A program made the translations under genes and the position numbers. 64,000 bases of DNA from Galaxea fascicularis (taxonomy: Eukaryota; Cnidaria; Anthozoa; Scleractinia; Euphylliidae). Under the pieces are notes generated by a model, which worked only from the letters and a program-made list of their open reading frames with translations, was not told the DNA's origin and searched no databases. Of the stretch, positions 24,357 to 38,205 are shown one piece after another (positions within the stretch are counted from its first letter, which is position 1; the number at the start of each line of letters is the position of its first letter). The stretch is taken from assembly GCA_948470475.1 (NCBI GenBank), contig OX419338.1:35228095-35292094 (forward strand), given 5' to 3'.

Positions 24357-25639
24357 ATCATTGCCTTTATCAAAGATGTTCTCCAGATGAAAAAATAGGT
24401 GTTGGCTGGAGTCATGGAATGGTGCTGAATTGTGGTCGACAAGATGTCCCCTTTTCATTTGCAATTTTCAGAGAGGAAAAATGGTTACAATTCAAGTGTC
24501 TCAGCGAAACTGTTTTTTGGTACTGCGTTTATGTCAAGGGTATAAATTTTTAAAGGTGGCTAGTTGCGTTTGGTGAAGTTGCCAGGACCTTTGAACAGCG
24601 ACAACTGCAATGCCAACGAAAACGTATTTTCAGAACTATCAGTTAATGCATTTTCTATCAGTCAACTCGTCCAACTTGACTTATGCGAGCGAGCTATCGA
24701 ATAACGGCGTGGGGACGGTAAGAAAAAGAATGAAAAATAGCCGCTATGCACCCACTTTTGCCACAAACCGGCTCGAATAGGGTCATTTCAAGTCGTTTTT
24801 CATTGCAGAGGATGGCAAAGAAATGTACCCAACCGTGCCTTCGGGGCGACGTTCTTGCTCATTTGAAGTATTGTTTTTGACTTTTTCACTGCCGTTGCTT
24901 TCGCCGTTGCCTGAATTTCCCCGCCGTTATCACTAACCACTGATCGCCAAATCGTGTGGTGATTCTCCGACAGGTTGGAATTGGTCATTTTAAAAATAAT
25001 GCACGATAAGATTGTAAAGAAACAGGTCCGGCCGGGGGGGGGGGGGGGGTGGGAGTACCAATGTTTACCCAACAAGATACCAATCTACCTCAAAATTGTA
25101 AAACGTGTGATAGTAAATACCTGAAAATGTCTATGTACTAAAATACAGGAAAAACTTTACTTTTTACTTTATACCCGAATTGTGCCTAAAACGACCATGT
25201 ACCTGAATTAAAATGGAATACAGTATACTCAAAACCCCTGGCCGGCCTGAAGAAAAGCGGTTTTTCAAAGTTGTCAACTTTTGGGTAAATGGTCGTTTTA
25301 AAGCCCAGCTTGTTAAAAGTAGAACTAAATTATTCACAGCATTTTGAGGAATGAGCATATTTTTGTAAGAAACATAAGTGGAAATAAAATATGAAGTAAA
25401 CTGGCAATGAAAACCTGATTGTCTTTGGAAGTAAGACCGAGATGCTAAAATCGTCAGAAACAGTTGTTTTTCCATTCGCGGTTTACCAAGTATTCGTTCC
25501 ACGAATATAAAACGTACTTCTTGACAAGAAATACTTGAACATCACCTTTTGAATTCGAAATCTTTTCCTCATCTGTTTCGATCACCTAACGCGTTCGGGT
25601 CTGCCTAGGGCAGGGAAATGGATTGGGCTCGACATTTCG

Positions 25640-25835
25640 CATTGGCACAATACACCATTTTACTAATAATCAGTTCCAGGTGAACTGTGGGTAGATCCAG
25701 TCCTTTGAGGGGGCAAACGGTCAAAATTACAATTTCAAAGTACGTCTTTAAATCGCCGTTTGCTCCCACAAAGGACTGGATCTACCCACAATTCACTCAG
25801 GACCGACCATTAGCAAAATGGTGTATTGTTAGTTT
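25640..25835. mobile_element. Large palindromic miniature element
   Basis: CACAATACACCATTTTACTA at the left is mirrored by the AAAATGGTGTATTGT stretch at the right, and GTGGGTAGATCCAGTCCTTT (25687-25706) by its exact complement at 25771-25790. The loop is only about 60 bases, so nearly the whole unit can fold. Confidence 0.8.
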
Positions 25836-25989
25836 AGCCTCGTCTTCAAGACGAGTTGTGGAGGACTTCATTTTGGTAGGGATGGCCTCACTTTCATGAA
25901 GAAGTTAAAATAACAGTTCAGTTCTTTATTTTTCTAATAGCCATCGTTAACAAATTGGACATGCCCACAGGTAGCAGAATAACTGAAAT

Positions 25990-26095
25990 AACTTGAAATG
26001 GTTTCATCAACGGAGTTGATAATGTGAATGGCCACAGTACAGGGATTTTAAAAGGTGATGTTTCGGGTGTTAGCATTTCGTCACAGCGAAACGAG
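25990..26095 (-). mobile_element. Penelope-like fragment (family A), minus orientation
   Basis: On the minus strand this matches the family motif: ACATCACCTTTTAAAATCCC, GTACTGTGGCCATTCACATT and ATCAACTCCGTTGAT. It is head-to-head with the next copy. Confidence 0.55.
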
Positions 26096-26100
26096 GAATT

Positions 26101-26385
26101 ATGGGTAGTGTGGTTTATATAGAATTTAGAACGAAATTCACCTTCCAAACCGGTACCCTTTATAATCCCCACGGATCGCTTTTCCCTCAATTAATGCATT
26201 CCCGTTTTTCACGTTGCCATGTTACCACCAAGAGCGCAGCTCCAAGTCCTCCTTCGAAACAATACACAACCCTTAATTCCCCAATTCGCTCTGACGAAGG
26301 GCAAACCTTCAAAACATCAGCTTTAATAATCCCTGACCGATGGTCAATTTACATGATCAACTCCGTTGAAAAAAAAGTTTTTGTG
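26101..26385 (+). mobile_element. Penelope-like fragment (family A) with coding tail
   Basis: Begins with a decayed coding end (TKFTFQTGTLYNPHG, of the form F.F..GTL.PHG.N seen at the end of GIY-YIG-bearing Penelope proteins), then noncoding CACGTTGCCATGTTACCACC, then GCTCTGACGAAGGGCAAACC and GATGGTCAATTTACATGATC. The same order is read on the minus strand at 62790-62960. Confidence 0.5.
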
Positions 26386-26510
26386 GGTCAGTAATCTTGT
26401 TCTGGTCATTGCTGCCCAAGCCCCTCCCCAACACACATACACACACACAGCCTTCACAAGAGGAGCTTTGCGTGACGTGATTTGGATGCTTCTTTCTTTG
26501 TTCATATTAC

Positions 26511-26516
26511 TTTATT
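26511..26516 (-). promoter_or_regulatory. Candidate Dishevelled polyadenylation signal
   Basis: AATAAA on the minus strand, about 940 bases after the stop codon; the only canonical hexamer noticed in the distal part of the 3' UTR. Confidence 0.45.
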
Positions 26517-27458
26517 GAGATAGAAGAAAAAGATATTTATCTCCAGAGAATAACGGGACGTCACCCTACTCCTATTTTTACATTGCAAAACTGCGCTCAT
26601 TAAAATTGTCTCATTCAAGAATAACTGATTTATACATTGTACGATTTATAACTTGTCTGACACTAGTACTTTAAGATACAGAGCGTTTGGCTGACGTAAC
26701 AATTAGCATTGATTTTTAGTTCAGAGATGCTCAGGCAGTGCTTTAGATGTACAGTGTACTTCATACTAATGTGGAAGCTTTGGACAACAAGTGAGCTAGT
26801 GCGAGACGATGTAAACACCACACTGGTTTAGCTATGCAAGTACAATTACATTTTAATGAGAAGTCAGTAATTATGCATCTCAAATAAAATCAGAACTTTG
26901 CCAGAAAAGATAAAACCAGCAAATAGTCCTTTTGGGTGTACAAAGGAGTAGAGAATTTATGACATTTTTTAGCCCCCCCGAAACAATCTTACAACTTTTA
27001 AGTGTTTTACATAAAAAAGAAGTTCTCTTTGCCATTAAAAATAACTCAAGCTGCATTTTCTGTACAAACCTAACCTTTCAAAAGCACCATGGCCGCACTA
27101 TTTACAAATGGAAATAATAACTATTATCATCATCATTAGTGGCTTCACTCCAATATCTGTAACACATTAACCACAGCAAGGCCTTGCTGTCCATGACTGT
27201 TGCCAAGTATAATTTTGATAACCTAGATAATCTGTCCAACCAACACAGGAGAAAGAAAAAATTGAACCCTAATGCCATATAACTTGCAGAGAGATGGTAA
27301 TAAGGTGCAAGTACAAATGGAGAGGCCAAGGATACCAGGCCTCTAGCTTGAAAGTCGCCCAGATACTACATGGGAGCCACCACAGAGGCCTCCAGCTCCC
27401 GTCATTCACCAAGCATATTTGCTGTTCCACTACCCAAGGTATGATACCTTGTTACTTG

Positions 27459-30400
27459 CTACATGACATCGACAAAAAATTCACAAGGATTGCCCATTGC
27501 CATTCTAAAACTGTTCCGACTTGCCGACATGTTTTCAGGTACTTGATCAAGTGGCCTTGGCATCATAGCAAGTCCAGGAGCACCTGGCACAGGAACCCCA
27601 GGCATTGGCATAGTCACAGATGGTGGATGCACTGACCCTTCTACACTGCGTGCATCACGGTCCTTCCCTTTACTGCTGCTTCCGCTCTTTTCACTGCTAC
27701 TTCCACCACTGCTTCTGTTATCACCATCTCCACGATTACCCCCTCCACCACTCCTTTTGGAGCTGCCGCTGGCGCTGTGAGGGCTTTGACTACCACTGTG
27801 AGCACTGTAAAACGACTGGGCGTATCCTGGGGTTTGTGGATCCACCATAGTGGGAGGGGCCGTCGGATAAGGAGGCATTTGAACATATCCATAGCTTGGA
27901 GGTCCCGACATCCAAGAGATACCCTGTTGATGTGGAGGGAGGGGTCCCAGAGTGTCCTGATCACCATCACCTTCATGTTCGTTGATTGAGAGCGCTGCCA
28001 TATCTGATAAAAAGAAATGCAAAATGTCAATAACAGGAGTACAGAGCAGGATGCTAAAAGTAATCTAGGCAATGACAGGACTCTCTAAAACTTCCTTAAA
28101 AATGTAGTGAAATCATTGTCTCATCACATCAAGTAGTTCCATTACTTAAATACAAGGGCCACAGTATCAGTTTTACTTTAGATGTGCCCCCTCTCTCCTC
28201 TCGTCTTTGAGTATTTGTAGTACAGTGTTTCTTTTGTATTTTATATATCCAATGTTTTCTGTTTACAAACACTGATGTCAAATTTCTTTTGATATACAAA
28301 TTTGTCAGCCACTGAACATCAGCATGCATTGTTTCAACAGTCAATAAACCTCTGGTCTCAGTTATCACAGCTGTTGGTTCTACGCTGATGCTGTGAGTGA
28401 GTAAGACATAAGGTATTTTATCCAACTGGCCAAAACAAAAAATCAACAAAAGTACAGGACTTACTTCCACAAAGATCCCCAAAAACATAATAGCACTGTT
28501 CTGAGAATGTGATCTTGTTTACAGTGTGACGAATAAAACCAGCCTGTGATGAAAATAATAGGGTAAAAATAAGTAAGCAGTGAAACCAGGAAAGCGCGAC
28601 ACTCTTGTACTCTACACATGAGTAAGATACTGTAACCAAAAAGCTGCAATGCTTGGACTGGGTCACTAGAGACAACAAACCTCACTGGAGACACCAAAAA
28701 GAGTCGCTGAGTTGCCTTGGTGGTGCAATGGCAAAATATAATACAGACTAAAGTAACTTAAATCTAATCTAACTAGGAAGCTCTGTTCTCAATTTTCTTC
28801 TTTGACTCAAGGATGCTCTGGAGTTTTCGTTAAAACTAAGCAGTGACATTAGAGAAGTCTTTCATTAGTTCCATAAACATTTGAAACTTGCTAGTTTACC
28901 TTTAAAAGATTGCAAGCATATTTTCTTGCTTCCCGCCTGTCTTGAAAACCTTCCACATGTGAGTAAAGCCAGTCTACTACATCAGAACCTATGTCACAGT
29001 AAGTCCAACATTAGTATTTCTAAAGGACGTTATAGATCTCAAATTCTTAATGGTAGACAGTGACAAATTCTCCACTACCTCAGTTGAACACTTGGTGGAG
29101 AGAAAAGAGCTGTACTTCACTACATCAACAATTTTTATGTCCAACCTGCTTGCAATGTAGGGTGCAAATGGGTAGGGGGGGTGGCAAAGGAAACATGGAG
29201 CTAAATTGGAAATTCTGGAGGGGTGGGGTATGCAAACCAAAGAACCTCTATGGGGGAGGTATGAATATTTTCTGCAACTACACAATCCTTGCATGGTTAC
29301 TACATGGGTTACTACATGCTTAACTCACCTATAAATGCATTGGGAATAGTGATTTTTAGCCACATCCTATCTCTAACATCAAGACCTGATTCAGGTGCAG
29401 CCATCGTTTTAACTATAGTGCTCATGTCTGTGTTGACAGATAGTCCTTCACCTTCTTGAAGCTCAGTATATCCTAGAACAGAAGGTGAAAAAATAACAAG
29501 ATAAATAAAGCCAACAGGACTTGATTATTATTAACACAATTTCTCCAGAGTCAGTATTTTCAACAGTTAAGTGTACGCTGGAGGATTCTTTCAAAAATGT
29601 AATTACAATAAGGTTGAAAATTAATAAAATGCCAAGACCAAGCCATACAAGTACAGGGATAAACGTAAAACTTCAGATTATTAAGTTTGCAAGAAACACA
29701 AAGCAACTCACTGTCAGATTCTGGTAAAGAGCTTGTCATCGAAGAGCTTGTTGAAGTCATTGTGCTGAGGGACTGGCTGTTGGGTTGTTTTCCATATTGA
29801 GCTGCTGGAGTACCAAACTTTACAAATTAGTAATGAATAATATATTGTAGCACATAAGGCCCAAAATGTGAGATTGCGAGTTCAAAGACATCCTAGCAGA
29901 GAATTTTTGGAAGGGATTGATGTACTTTTTTATGGAAGGAGGGATGTACAGTGGGGGAGGGCTACCTTAAAAAGTCAAAAAAGAAATTAAGAAAGAAAAT
30001 GTGCATCCTTTTTTACAACTTCATCAATTGAGTATGTAAATTGAGTAGGGACTGAATGGTAAGTATGTTCCCCAGCCTACAATAAACAGAACTTTGCTTC
30101 ATATGTATCTTTGAATAGCAATACTTGTAGCTTAACACTAAACGCTGGTCCCACATATTTCCAATAACTACTGCTATGATTTTTTTACTTACAAACTACA
30201 ACCACAAGAATAAAAAAAGGTGCACTTACGATTCATTGCTGTAGTGTGTTGTACCCATGCTGATGTATCAATTGGACGGACTGGTTCACCTGAGAAGAGA
30301 CAGTAGCATCAGATGTATATACTATTTCCTAGTCAGAAGAAACTAAATTGCTAAACAAAGAAAGCCAGAGTCAGATTAAGTGAATTGCCACTTAAATTGC

Positions 30401-33400
30401 CACTTAAATTGCCACATAAATACAAAACTTTTGTCTTACTTGGAGGTAACGTGAAATATCCTTTTGGAGTAGGGTCCCAACACTTTGCTACTGTCAATGT
30501 TATTGGTCTGAAAAAAAAAAAAAAACAGAAACACTTTTTTTCATTCTCAACCATAGAAATAAAGTTCTACAAGTGAGGAAGTACATTAATGAGCAACTGG
30601 CAGTCGTGAAGAAATAACAAATACATAAAGGGGCTCTTACCCTGGTTTATGAACCATCTCCCTTAACACTCTTACAGCATCATCGTTGCTCATATTTTCA
30701 AAGTTTACATCATTCACCTGATACAAATCAAAGAGGTTAGTTGGTGAGACAATGTTCTGGAAGGTATCATCAAAGGACAAAGGAACTACACTCAGAAATA
30801 AGGAGATAAAACATACCTGAAGAAGCATATCTCCTGGTTCTATTCTACCATCCAAATCAACTGCACCTCTGTGACAAAGAATAAAAGGAAACGTCCTCTC
30901 AGAGATGTTATGTGGTGTGGGGATAACACTGAAAAGAGCAACCCCTTAAATGGAAGCTACTGTGCTTCCCTTAGTGGCTTTATGTTCTTGAAATGTAAAA
31001 TATATGGGGAAGTTGATGCAGAGAGTGACTTTTCACATCCTCCAAACTGCAAATGCTAATCTATAAACTACTTACATCATGAAAAAAGACAAAACAAACT
31101 TTTCTGCTACCTGTCAACTTACCCCTTCATGATGGAACCAACATAAATCCCTCCATCCCCTCTCTTGTTGCTTTGGCCAACAATACTTATTCCAAGAAAA
31201 TTTACTTTCTCTGAAAAATCAAAGCATTCCATTACATTCTATACATGATGGATTAAACATCAGTACTTTGACAGGTCAGTTGTAAGACTGTTAAAGTTAC
31301 TGCCAAAGAATAATATAGGTGAACTAGAGGCTTTGACGAGGCATTCCAAGGGGTAGGCAACTTCTCCCAAAACACTGGCAACCAACAGAAACTGGCAGAA
31401 AAGTCATGACAGTTTGCAACAGGGACAATTTACTTTTAATTCCTCTTTGTTTTCCTTGCGACAATGATATTTCTCCATAACCAAACAAGCGACAGCCCAA
31501 GTCGTAAATACACAACAAAGCAACACCAGACCACTCCTAGAAAGGCCTCTTTGATTCTAAGCAGGATCACAAAGAAGGTTAGTTGAAATCTTACCCATAT
31601 TTAGTGTGACAGTTATGATATTGAGAGACATGGTGGATTCTGTAATTGTGCTGAATGATGAACACTAAAAAGGAAATTGATATTTATTAGTAAAACTTAA
31701 CACATTACACCCTGGTTAACCTTTTCCTTTCAGGGCAAACTTAATGTTAACTTAAGTGGTATGAAATCAACTAAGCAGCCATTTTTACTCTAGCTTCTTA
31801 ATATTACTCTGAGCATAAAAGCATTTGGTACAAATTCAAATCAAAGCCCTTAAGCAGTATTTACTTGTGGTGCTGTTTACTGTGCTGTCCAAGGTGAATG
31901 GGAAAATGAGATAATTCACATATTTAAGTATGCTCAGCCATGAAATCTGTACAAAGGTACTTAAATGAAGGCATTTGAGCAATGCTTTAATAACACTTAA
32001 ATAACCCTAACATGCATTTAGTCTATATTTCAGGATATAAAAATTGACTCTTGGGAAAATGAGGTTGATGAATGCAGCCACACTTAAAGTTACATTTAAC
32101 TGCCAGCAAAAATATGCACCAAGCCTTTAGATTTTCAGGACATAAAAGCATTCCATAAATTGTTTTGCTATACCATAAAAACAGGAAATGCATTCAACAG
32201 GTGAGGTTAAATCTCCATTAGCCCTGGTACTACAAAATTGAGTTGAAAACTTGAAAGCTCATGCATTCTTTCCACAAGAACTCCTCTTTTGAAGATTTCC
32301 TTATTTGATCATCTACCAAGTTTTCACCAGGTACTCAGTGAAAGGCTGTTTCTGAGTGCTGACAGCTCTCAATGATCTTTTATAACCAAAAGAATGTGTT
32401 GCATGAAATGTTGCATTGTTGTTACCAATCCCACCTGTCTGTTTGATGAAGAACAGAACTACTTAGAGAAATTTGCCCTTGATCTTTCTTGACATTTTCA
32501 GAGCTTAAGTAAAGCTGAAAATTACTTACTCGTTGAACTCTAGGCATCCTAGGTCTTCTTCTTCTCCTTCTGTGCCTCCCTCTGAGAAGTTGAGATCCCT
32601 CCGTTGTGCTTGAAAACCTCGAAACACTGAAGTTTTTGTGAATAAAAAAGTGACTTCAGAATAATGACATCGTTTCTTACTTCACCTTTTTCTTGATAAC
32701 CCTTTAAACCTTTAGATTAAAATGTTAATTCTCATTTGTCATCCTTACTAATTTCCTATAGAAGTAGTAGGGAGAAGTTGTTAAAATATCAAGAAGAAAT
32801 TTATGTTGTGTGATCCTGTCCTCAACTCTCGTGGCTCCCCTGTTTTATAAAGCTCTGATATTACCAGGAGAAATTTGATGCTGATCACTCTTAGGGTCTG
32901 AAGGGTTAATTCATAATGTTATCTCAAAGTTCAGAACCTTTATCTGAGTATCCTTTGGACATAGAACCCTCACAAAAAATGTCCGTAATTCTAGTGGCTT
33001 GAGCTACATTCATGGAGCCTAACAGGGCCTGCTCAGGAAAGACATATCTTCGAATGCTGGATAAAACTGGTTATCACCTACACACAATTTTGGAGATAGG
33101 CTTGACTGCTTGAATGTAACTTCTTTTTACAAGAAATGTTTTTAGATAATTGAAAAACTTGGGGAAAAAGAACATTTGGGACCAGTCAATTTGGCTGAAA
33201 ACTAGTACAGCACCCACTTTACCTGCTTTGGTCATCTGAAGAATCTTGATAGCTTGTCGTTTCAATGTCGCTGCTCATCATAGACGCACTTTCATATCTA
33301 TCACTCTCATGCCTACCGCCTGGACGATGCCTCCCATGAATGACTGCAAAACAAGTAGATTTTACCATATGTTAGTATACAGGCTGTAAGTAACCTCTGA

Positions 33401-36400
33401 CACCCAGGGTAAGACTGATAACTTTGAACAATCACATCCAAACCTTAGTGGTTTTATATCAACTACAACCAAATTCTAGAACAAAGTAGGTCAACCTCCT
33501 TGAATGAATTATTAGAATTATTCATTTGCCAACTATTTGTTGAGAGTAAAGAATTAACTAACAAGAAAACCCAACTGTTCAAGGTTTCTTCCATGTTGAA
33601 GGCTTGTGTTATGTTTTCTCCAAACTGCTTTCATTGCTTTCTGACATACAACTTAGGGCAGTTCATTGAAGAAACAAGGCTCTCTTTTCTTCTCTAGTTT
33701 CCATGAAAACCAAAACCAGAACTAAGTTATTCCATATTTGCAAATTATGCTCCTGTTGTCACCTCCTATTCAGAAGTCAAAGTACCTTCATTTCTGTTAA
33801 TACCATGTTTTTCCCTCCGTCTGGATCCTCGTCTGGAACTTACAGTAGAGTCTACTTCAGAATCAAAATCCCCAGCTGTGGACTGTCCACCATGTGGGCT
33901 TCAAAAGACAAAATAATCACAATGAAATCACAAGTAAACTCAACATTACTTTCTGGTTCATGAGGGCACACTGTAAAGCAATTAGAGCTCTGGATACCAG
34001 TTCTGAAACAGTACTGTGTAGCCTAGATCAGAGGTTTCAATAAGTTTTAAAATAGCCATCTGAGCTAACCAAAGTAGGTGGTATCCTGATGTATTCATTT
34101 TAATCATTTGAGTGAATATCTAGACAAAGTAAGGTGCAGTTAGAGGTAAATAATTATTCTGACAAATAAGGCAGTGGTTTTTGCCAGTGGCTGGCTTGTA
34201 ATGAAACCCTTGCTAGGTAACACATTCTAGTTTCTACAGACTGAAACTTTGCTACCAAAGAATTGATCAATGCAAACAAACTAAAGAGTCTTGTTCAAAA
34301 TGAGCATTATAGTTTGTTGATGATACTGTTGTACCTGGGCTGGAAGCCCTGTTTTCTTGGAAGAAAGGACAAGAGAGTTTTGCACAAGGAGGCATCATCT
34401 GAGTTACTACCAACACATTGCACACTTCCAAAAAATATACAAGCCCCTTAAGCTAAACAAGGAATTTCTAGAGGGTTGCAAGGGGAATGTTTGAAATCAA
34501 AACCTTTCATGGTGAGAAAGGGGGCTAAGATTAACTCTTATTGACAAAATAGCTACTTACTGGAAAGAAGGTGGCCTTGAATCTCCGATACCGACTGTTC
34601 TGGGCATTGGAGGGTGAAGGTCAGATGCCGCTGATATGACAGACTGTTGGTCATCTCTGCCTGTGTCTGATACACTACTCGTGTCTGATGTTACAAGCTA
34701 AAATAATAAATGACAAGTTAAATGTAGGGATTATATGACAACTTATATTGAAATATTGACTGTTTCCTGACATTTCAGAACACTTAATTTAACCATCTGG
34801 TGTTATGCTTAGCCCGGGTAGAATGTAAAACAATAAAATATTATTGGTGTTGAAACTCTTGAAAAGTAAATTTAAGTCAATGAAAGCACATGAGAGTTTC
34901 AATGTCTAGCAACATCTCCAAGTTCAAAACTATGAGACTAGAATGTTGTTTTTAGCCTGCTTACATGAACTGATAATTTAATCCTTACTTTACTGATCAA
35001 TATCTGACATCTCTTCACTATATAATCACAATACCTTGACATGATGGGAAAGGGAGCATAAAATCATGTTACCTGTAGACTTGTGAGAGAAGGTCAGCAT
35101 GTACAGAATTAAAAAAAAAAGGAACCAAGAAAGACCAAGCTTAATAGCTTCTGTTTAAAGGGCCATAATTTTGGATTTCACACATCGTTAATTTTAATAT
35201 ATTGGTTGAAAACATTAAGACCATAAAAGATGGTTTAAATATAACTTGCATTATATTTGTAACAAAACAAAATTAGTATCACAGTTACATGTCAGGTACA
35301 ATCATACTATGAAGGCAGAAGCATACCATCATGTAACCCTAATGAAATTACTATAAAACAGCTCCCACTGAACTTGAAATGAAAACATAGGATGTTTCAA
35401 CATGAGAAGTTTTTCTGATGACAGGAATAAAAATTCTCAGATATAAAATGAAAATGATTTCAAAAATTGTTTCATATTGACTGCTGGCATTCACATATTT
35501 GTGTAGCTTGGCTCACCATTAACGATAATTACTGGTTGTGCCACAAAGCTTTTTAATGATCACAAGAAAGTAATTAATTCACTTCACAGACAATATAATG
35601 GCACTGACATGCTCTGTGCTGGTATAAATTATTTATATCAGTGACTAGACCAGCCACTATAAAAGAGTGATTTGTGGTTTCTGTGTACTCCATTTTAAAC
35701 CCACATGGTTGATCAAGTCTATTTAATAAATAACCACAAGGTGAAATCTAAAACAAATTTATGGTCAAGGTTTAATTTATCTTTTTTAAACATCCAGAGT
35801 TCACATGCAACTGAAAATCCCGACATAACAACCAGCCAGTTAACAACAGAGACTAATGAGACAAAGAACTTTTTTGCCTGAAAAGCTTATTCAAGAAAAA
35901 GCTTAATTGTTTTAATCAAGAGAAACAAGGATGATGAGTGACGCCAACAGGGTAATTAGCACATCAAACCCACAAAGGTGTCCCTGGCCTTAATAATAAT
36001 GTCAAGTACTTGAAAAACACCACTAACCAGCCAGACAAGTCACACCTTAATGGAGCAGGTATAGAGATTTCAAAACTATGGAAAATGACCAAACCTAGAG
36101 TATTTAATAGGCATGGAAGACATTCTTCAGTAAACAGTAAAAACTAATCTCTGTATAATCCTTGTCTTTCTTGAGATGTTAGACTGAATTGTTGGTTTCT
36201 CAATACTGCCTAATGAGTATTTTTACCATCTGTCCTTCCCACCATATTTTTCTTGCCTTCATAAAGATTCATATGGTTATCAATCAACTGATGCATAACC
36301 ATAACTGCTGAGCCAAGACAGGTTATGATAAGACAGAGAACTTGAACAAATACAAACACGGGCGTATATTAAGTTTCTTCATTTACATATATACATATGT

Positions 36401-38097
36401 CTCGATTAACATACAAGATTTGAAAATGTTACTTTTAAGAAATTCCAATTGGCTTTCAAGACAGACTGTTACCTCGGGGCAGCAACTACAGAAAATTAAT
36501 GACAACAGATTACTTTGGGAACTCAAAATCGCGACAAGACTTTCTGAAAGAATAGCAGTCTTCAAGCTGATGACAAATTAATGAATAGTCCTCTAATTGC
36601 AAATCGTCCATATTTGACAGAGCACCGTTGGCATTGGCTAAGGCCTTCACCCAAGTAAATTACTTCACTTTTGTGACAGACAAGAGAATGCAAATAACCA
36701 TGACAATTCGCAAGGGAATGACAACCGCGACGCTTTTCAAACAAAGAATCGTTCGAATCGCGAATCAAAAACGACAAACTATTTACCGCTACGTTACATG
36801 TCATGAAAAAGTTACTATGCCATCTGCACAATATTGACTAAATCAATCCCTACAATATGTCTCAGTAGGAATTCACTGCGTTATAAATAAAAGATGAGCT
36901 TCGTACATTCAACAAAACTTGATGATTAAAGCACAATCAAAGAGCCAATATCTCCCTCAAGATAAGAAAACTACGACTAACATTTGAGGTTTGGGTTATG
37001 TGGGCAAGTGAAATATACCTCCAGCCTGAACTCAACATACGAGGTTACAAATACACGCTTAGATGTTTATATTTAAGGCTAATTCGATGCTCTGCAGTAG
37101 CCCTTCCTAATAATGGCTGTAAAACAAGATCATCGCGGTGGAGTATAAACATGAAGTTTGGCGCCAGACGGATATCTTGGAAATTAGAGGAAGGAAGGGC
37201 GCTAGAAAGGCAGGGAAACAATTTACCGTGGAAGGTTGGGTTTAATAAGGCAATCGGCTGTTAGAGGGGTAATCCTGATTGAGTTACAACATTAAATAAA
37301 CTGTATTCCCTGCTAGGAAAATACATCAACAAATCCGATCTTTCTTCTTGGTGGTTCCTCACTAATTCATTTATCGCATGGAAAGTTAGAACGAGTTTTA
37401 CTCACCCAAGCGACTACCCTTCCATTGAAACACGGCAAGTTCATCTCCTCGTCGCTAATCTCTTCTTTGACCACACTGAAACGGAGAGAGAAATTATCAT
37501 GGGCGAAAAGGATATCACTTACAATTGAGAACGCTATCAAAAAAGTCCCGTTGGAATGTAAGAAATCTGCGCAGAGAATCCCTTTGCCATGGGTCTCTTG
37601 AAATTAAGGCAAAATGGTAAAGAAAGCAAAAGGTACGTGGAGTCAATGTATACAGCGAGTGCCTGATCATACTGATATCGAGCGATTTCATGCAGAGTAA
37701 GATATCTCATAACAAGAAGAGACCATTCTCGCTTGCATGGGAAATCCAAAGTACTGGTATGGCTTCACGGTGTTTTCCCAAACAAACGTATTTCAAGGTC
37801 GACTATACAAACAGATGCCTACTTCGACATTCAGAGGTGTTCCGCTAAAGAAACAACCGTCCAGCGCCAAAAAACAACGCAAACAGTTCTAAGAAATGAA
37901 TCTACACAGAACCCTTTGCTAAGTACACAAGCTCACCCGAAGTCATCATCCATGCTCTTAAAGAAGAACTTGTAACTCGGCCGATTGAGCACATTTTTGA
38001 AGTCAGAAAGCGTTACATCGGCAGGACTCTTCGGTAGTTTCACTAGGTATGGTGTATCTTCGTCGTCTATGTGGTAAATAACCTTCGTTTCGTCCAT
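27459..38097 (-). CDS. DVL: Dishevelled (segment polarity protein DVL), complete, 17 coding exons
   Basis: Exons 38097-37937, 37475-37406, 34697-34561, 33898-33804, 33343-33223, 32626-32530, 31664-31595, 31210-31123, 30868-30817, 30717-30641, 30507-30440, 30289-30230, 29804-29712, 29472-29329, 28988-28900, 28543-28465, 28003-27459 join in frame to 681 residues. DIX about 1-82 ([20 protein letters not shown]); basic RRHR-type run about 210-222; PDZ about 238-335 ([40 protein letters not shown]); DEP about 405-490 ([35 protein letters not shown]); C-terminus [16 protein letters not shown]. Cytoplasmic hub of canonical Wnt and planar polarity signalling downstream of Frizzled. It is the only Dishevelled in the window. 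Confidence 0.97.
29155..29300. repeat. Miniature element family B copy in a Dishevelled intron
   Basis: GGAGCTAAATTGGAAATT, GAGGGGTGGGGTATGCAAAC and GAATATTTTCTGCAACTACA match the 17649-17857 copy. It ends about 30 bases from the donor of DEP exon 29472-29329. Confidence 0.65.
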
Positions 38098-38164
38098 TTT
38101 GGATCAATACACTTTACACCACACCAACTTGAACAAGAACTTCTGTTGCATGGCTTGAATGTCA

Positions 38165-38205
38165 ATCAGGGTAAGGCACGTGACTTATCTCGCACCAATC
38201 ACAGA
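38165..38205 (-). promoter_or_regulatory. Candidate Dishevelled promoter motifs
   Basis: About 80-105 bases upstream of the Dishevelled ATG are an E-box CACGTG (38178-38183) and a CCAAT box (38195-38199). No TATA box was seen. Assignment rests on position only. Confidence 0.35.

Larger units (their letters stand above)
24357..27458. other. Tail-to-tail intergenic region between NEURL4 and Dishevelled
   Basis: Holds both 3' UTRs, a poly-G tract (25034-25049), a 190-bp palindrome (25640-25835) and a head-to-head pair of family A repeats (25990-26385). A Dishevelled poly(A) signal is at 26511-26516. No supported gene: the short frames here fall inside repeats. Confidence 0.7.

Noticed and set aside
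27620..28072. Long open frames overlapping the last Dishevelled exon, in the antisense and in another frame
   Set aside because: They are shadows of the Gly/Ser/Pro-rich Dishevelled C-terminus, whose frame ends in the conserved FVDVM.
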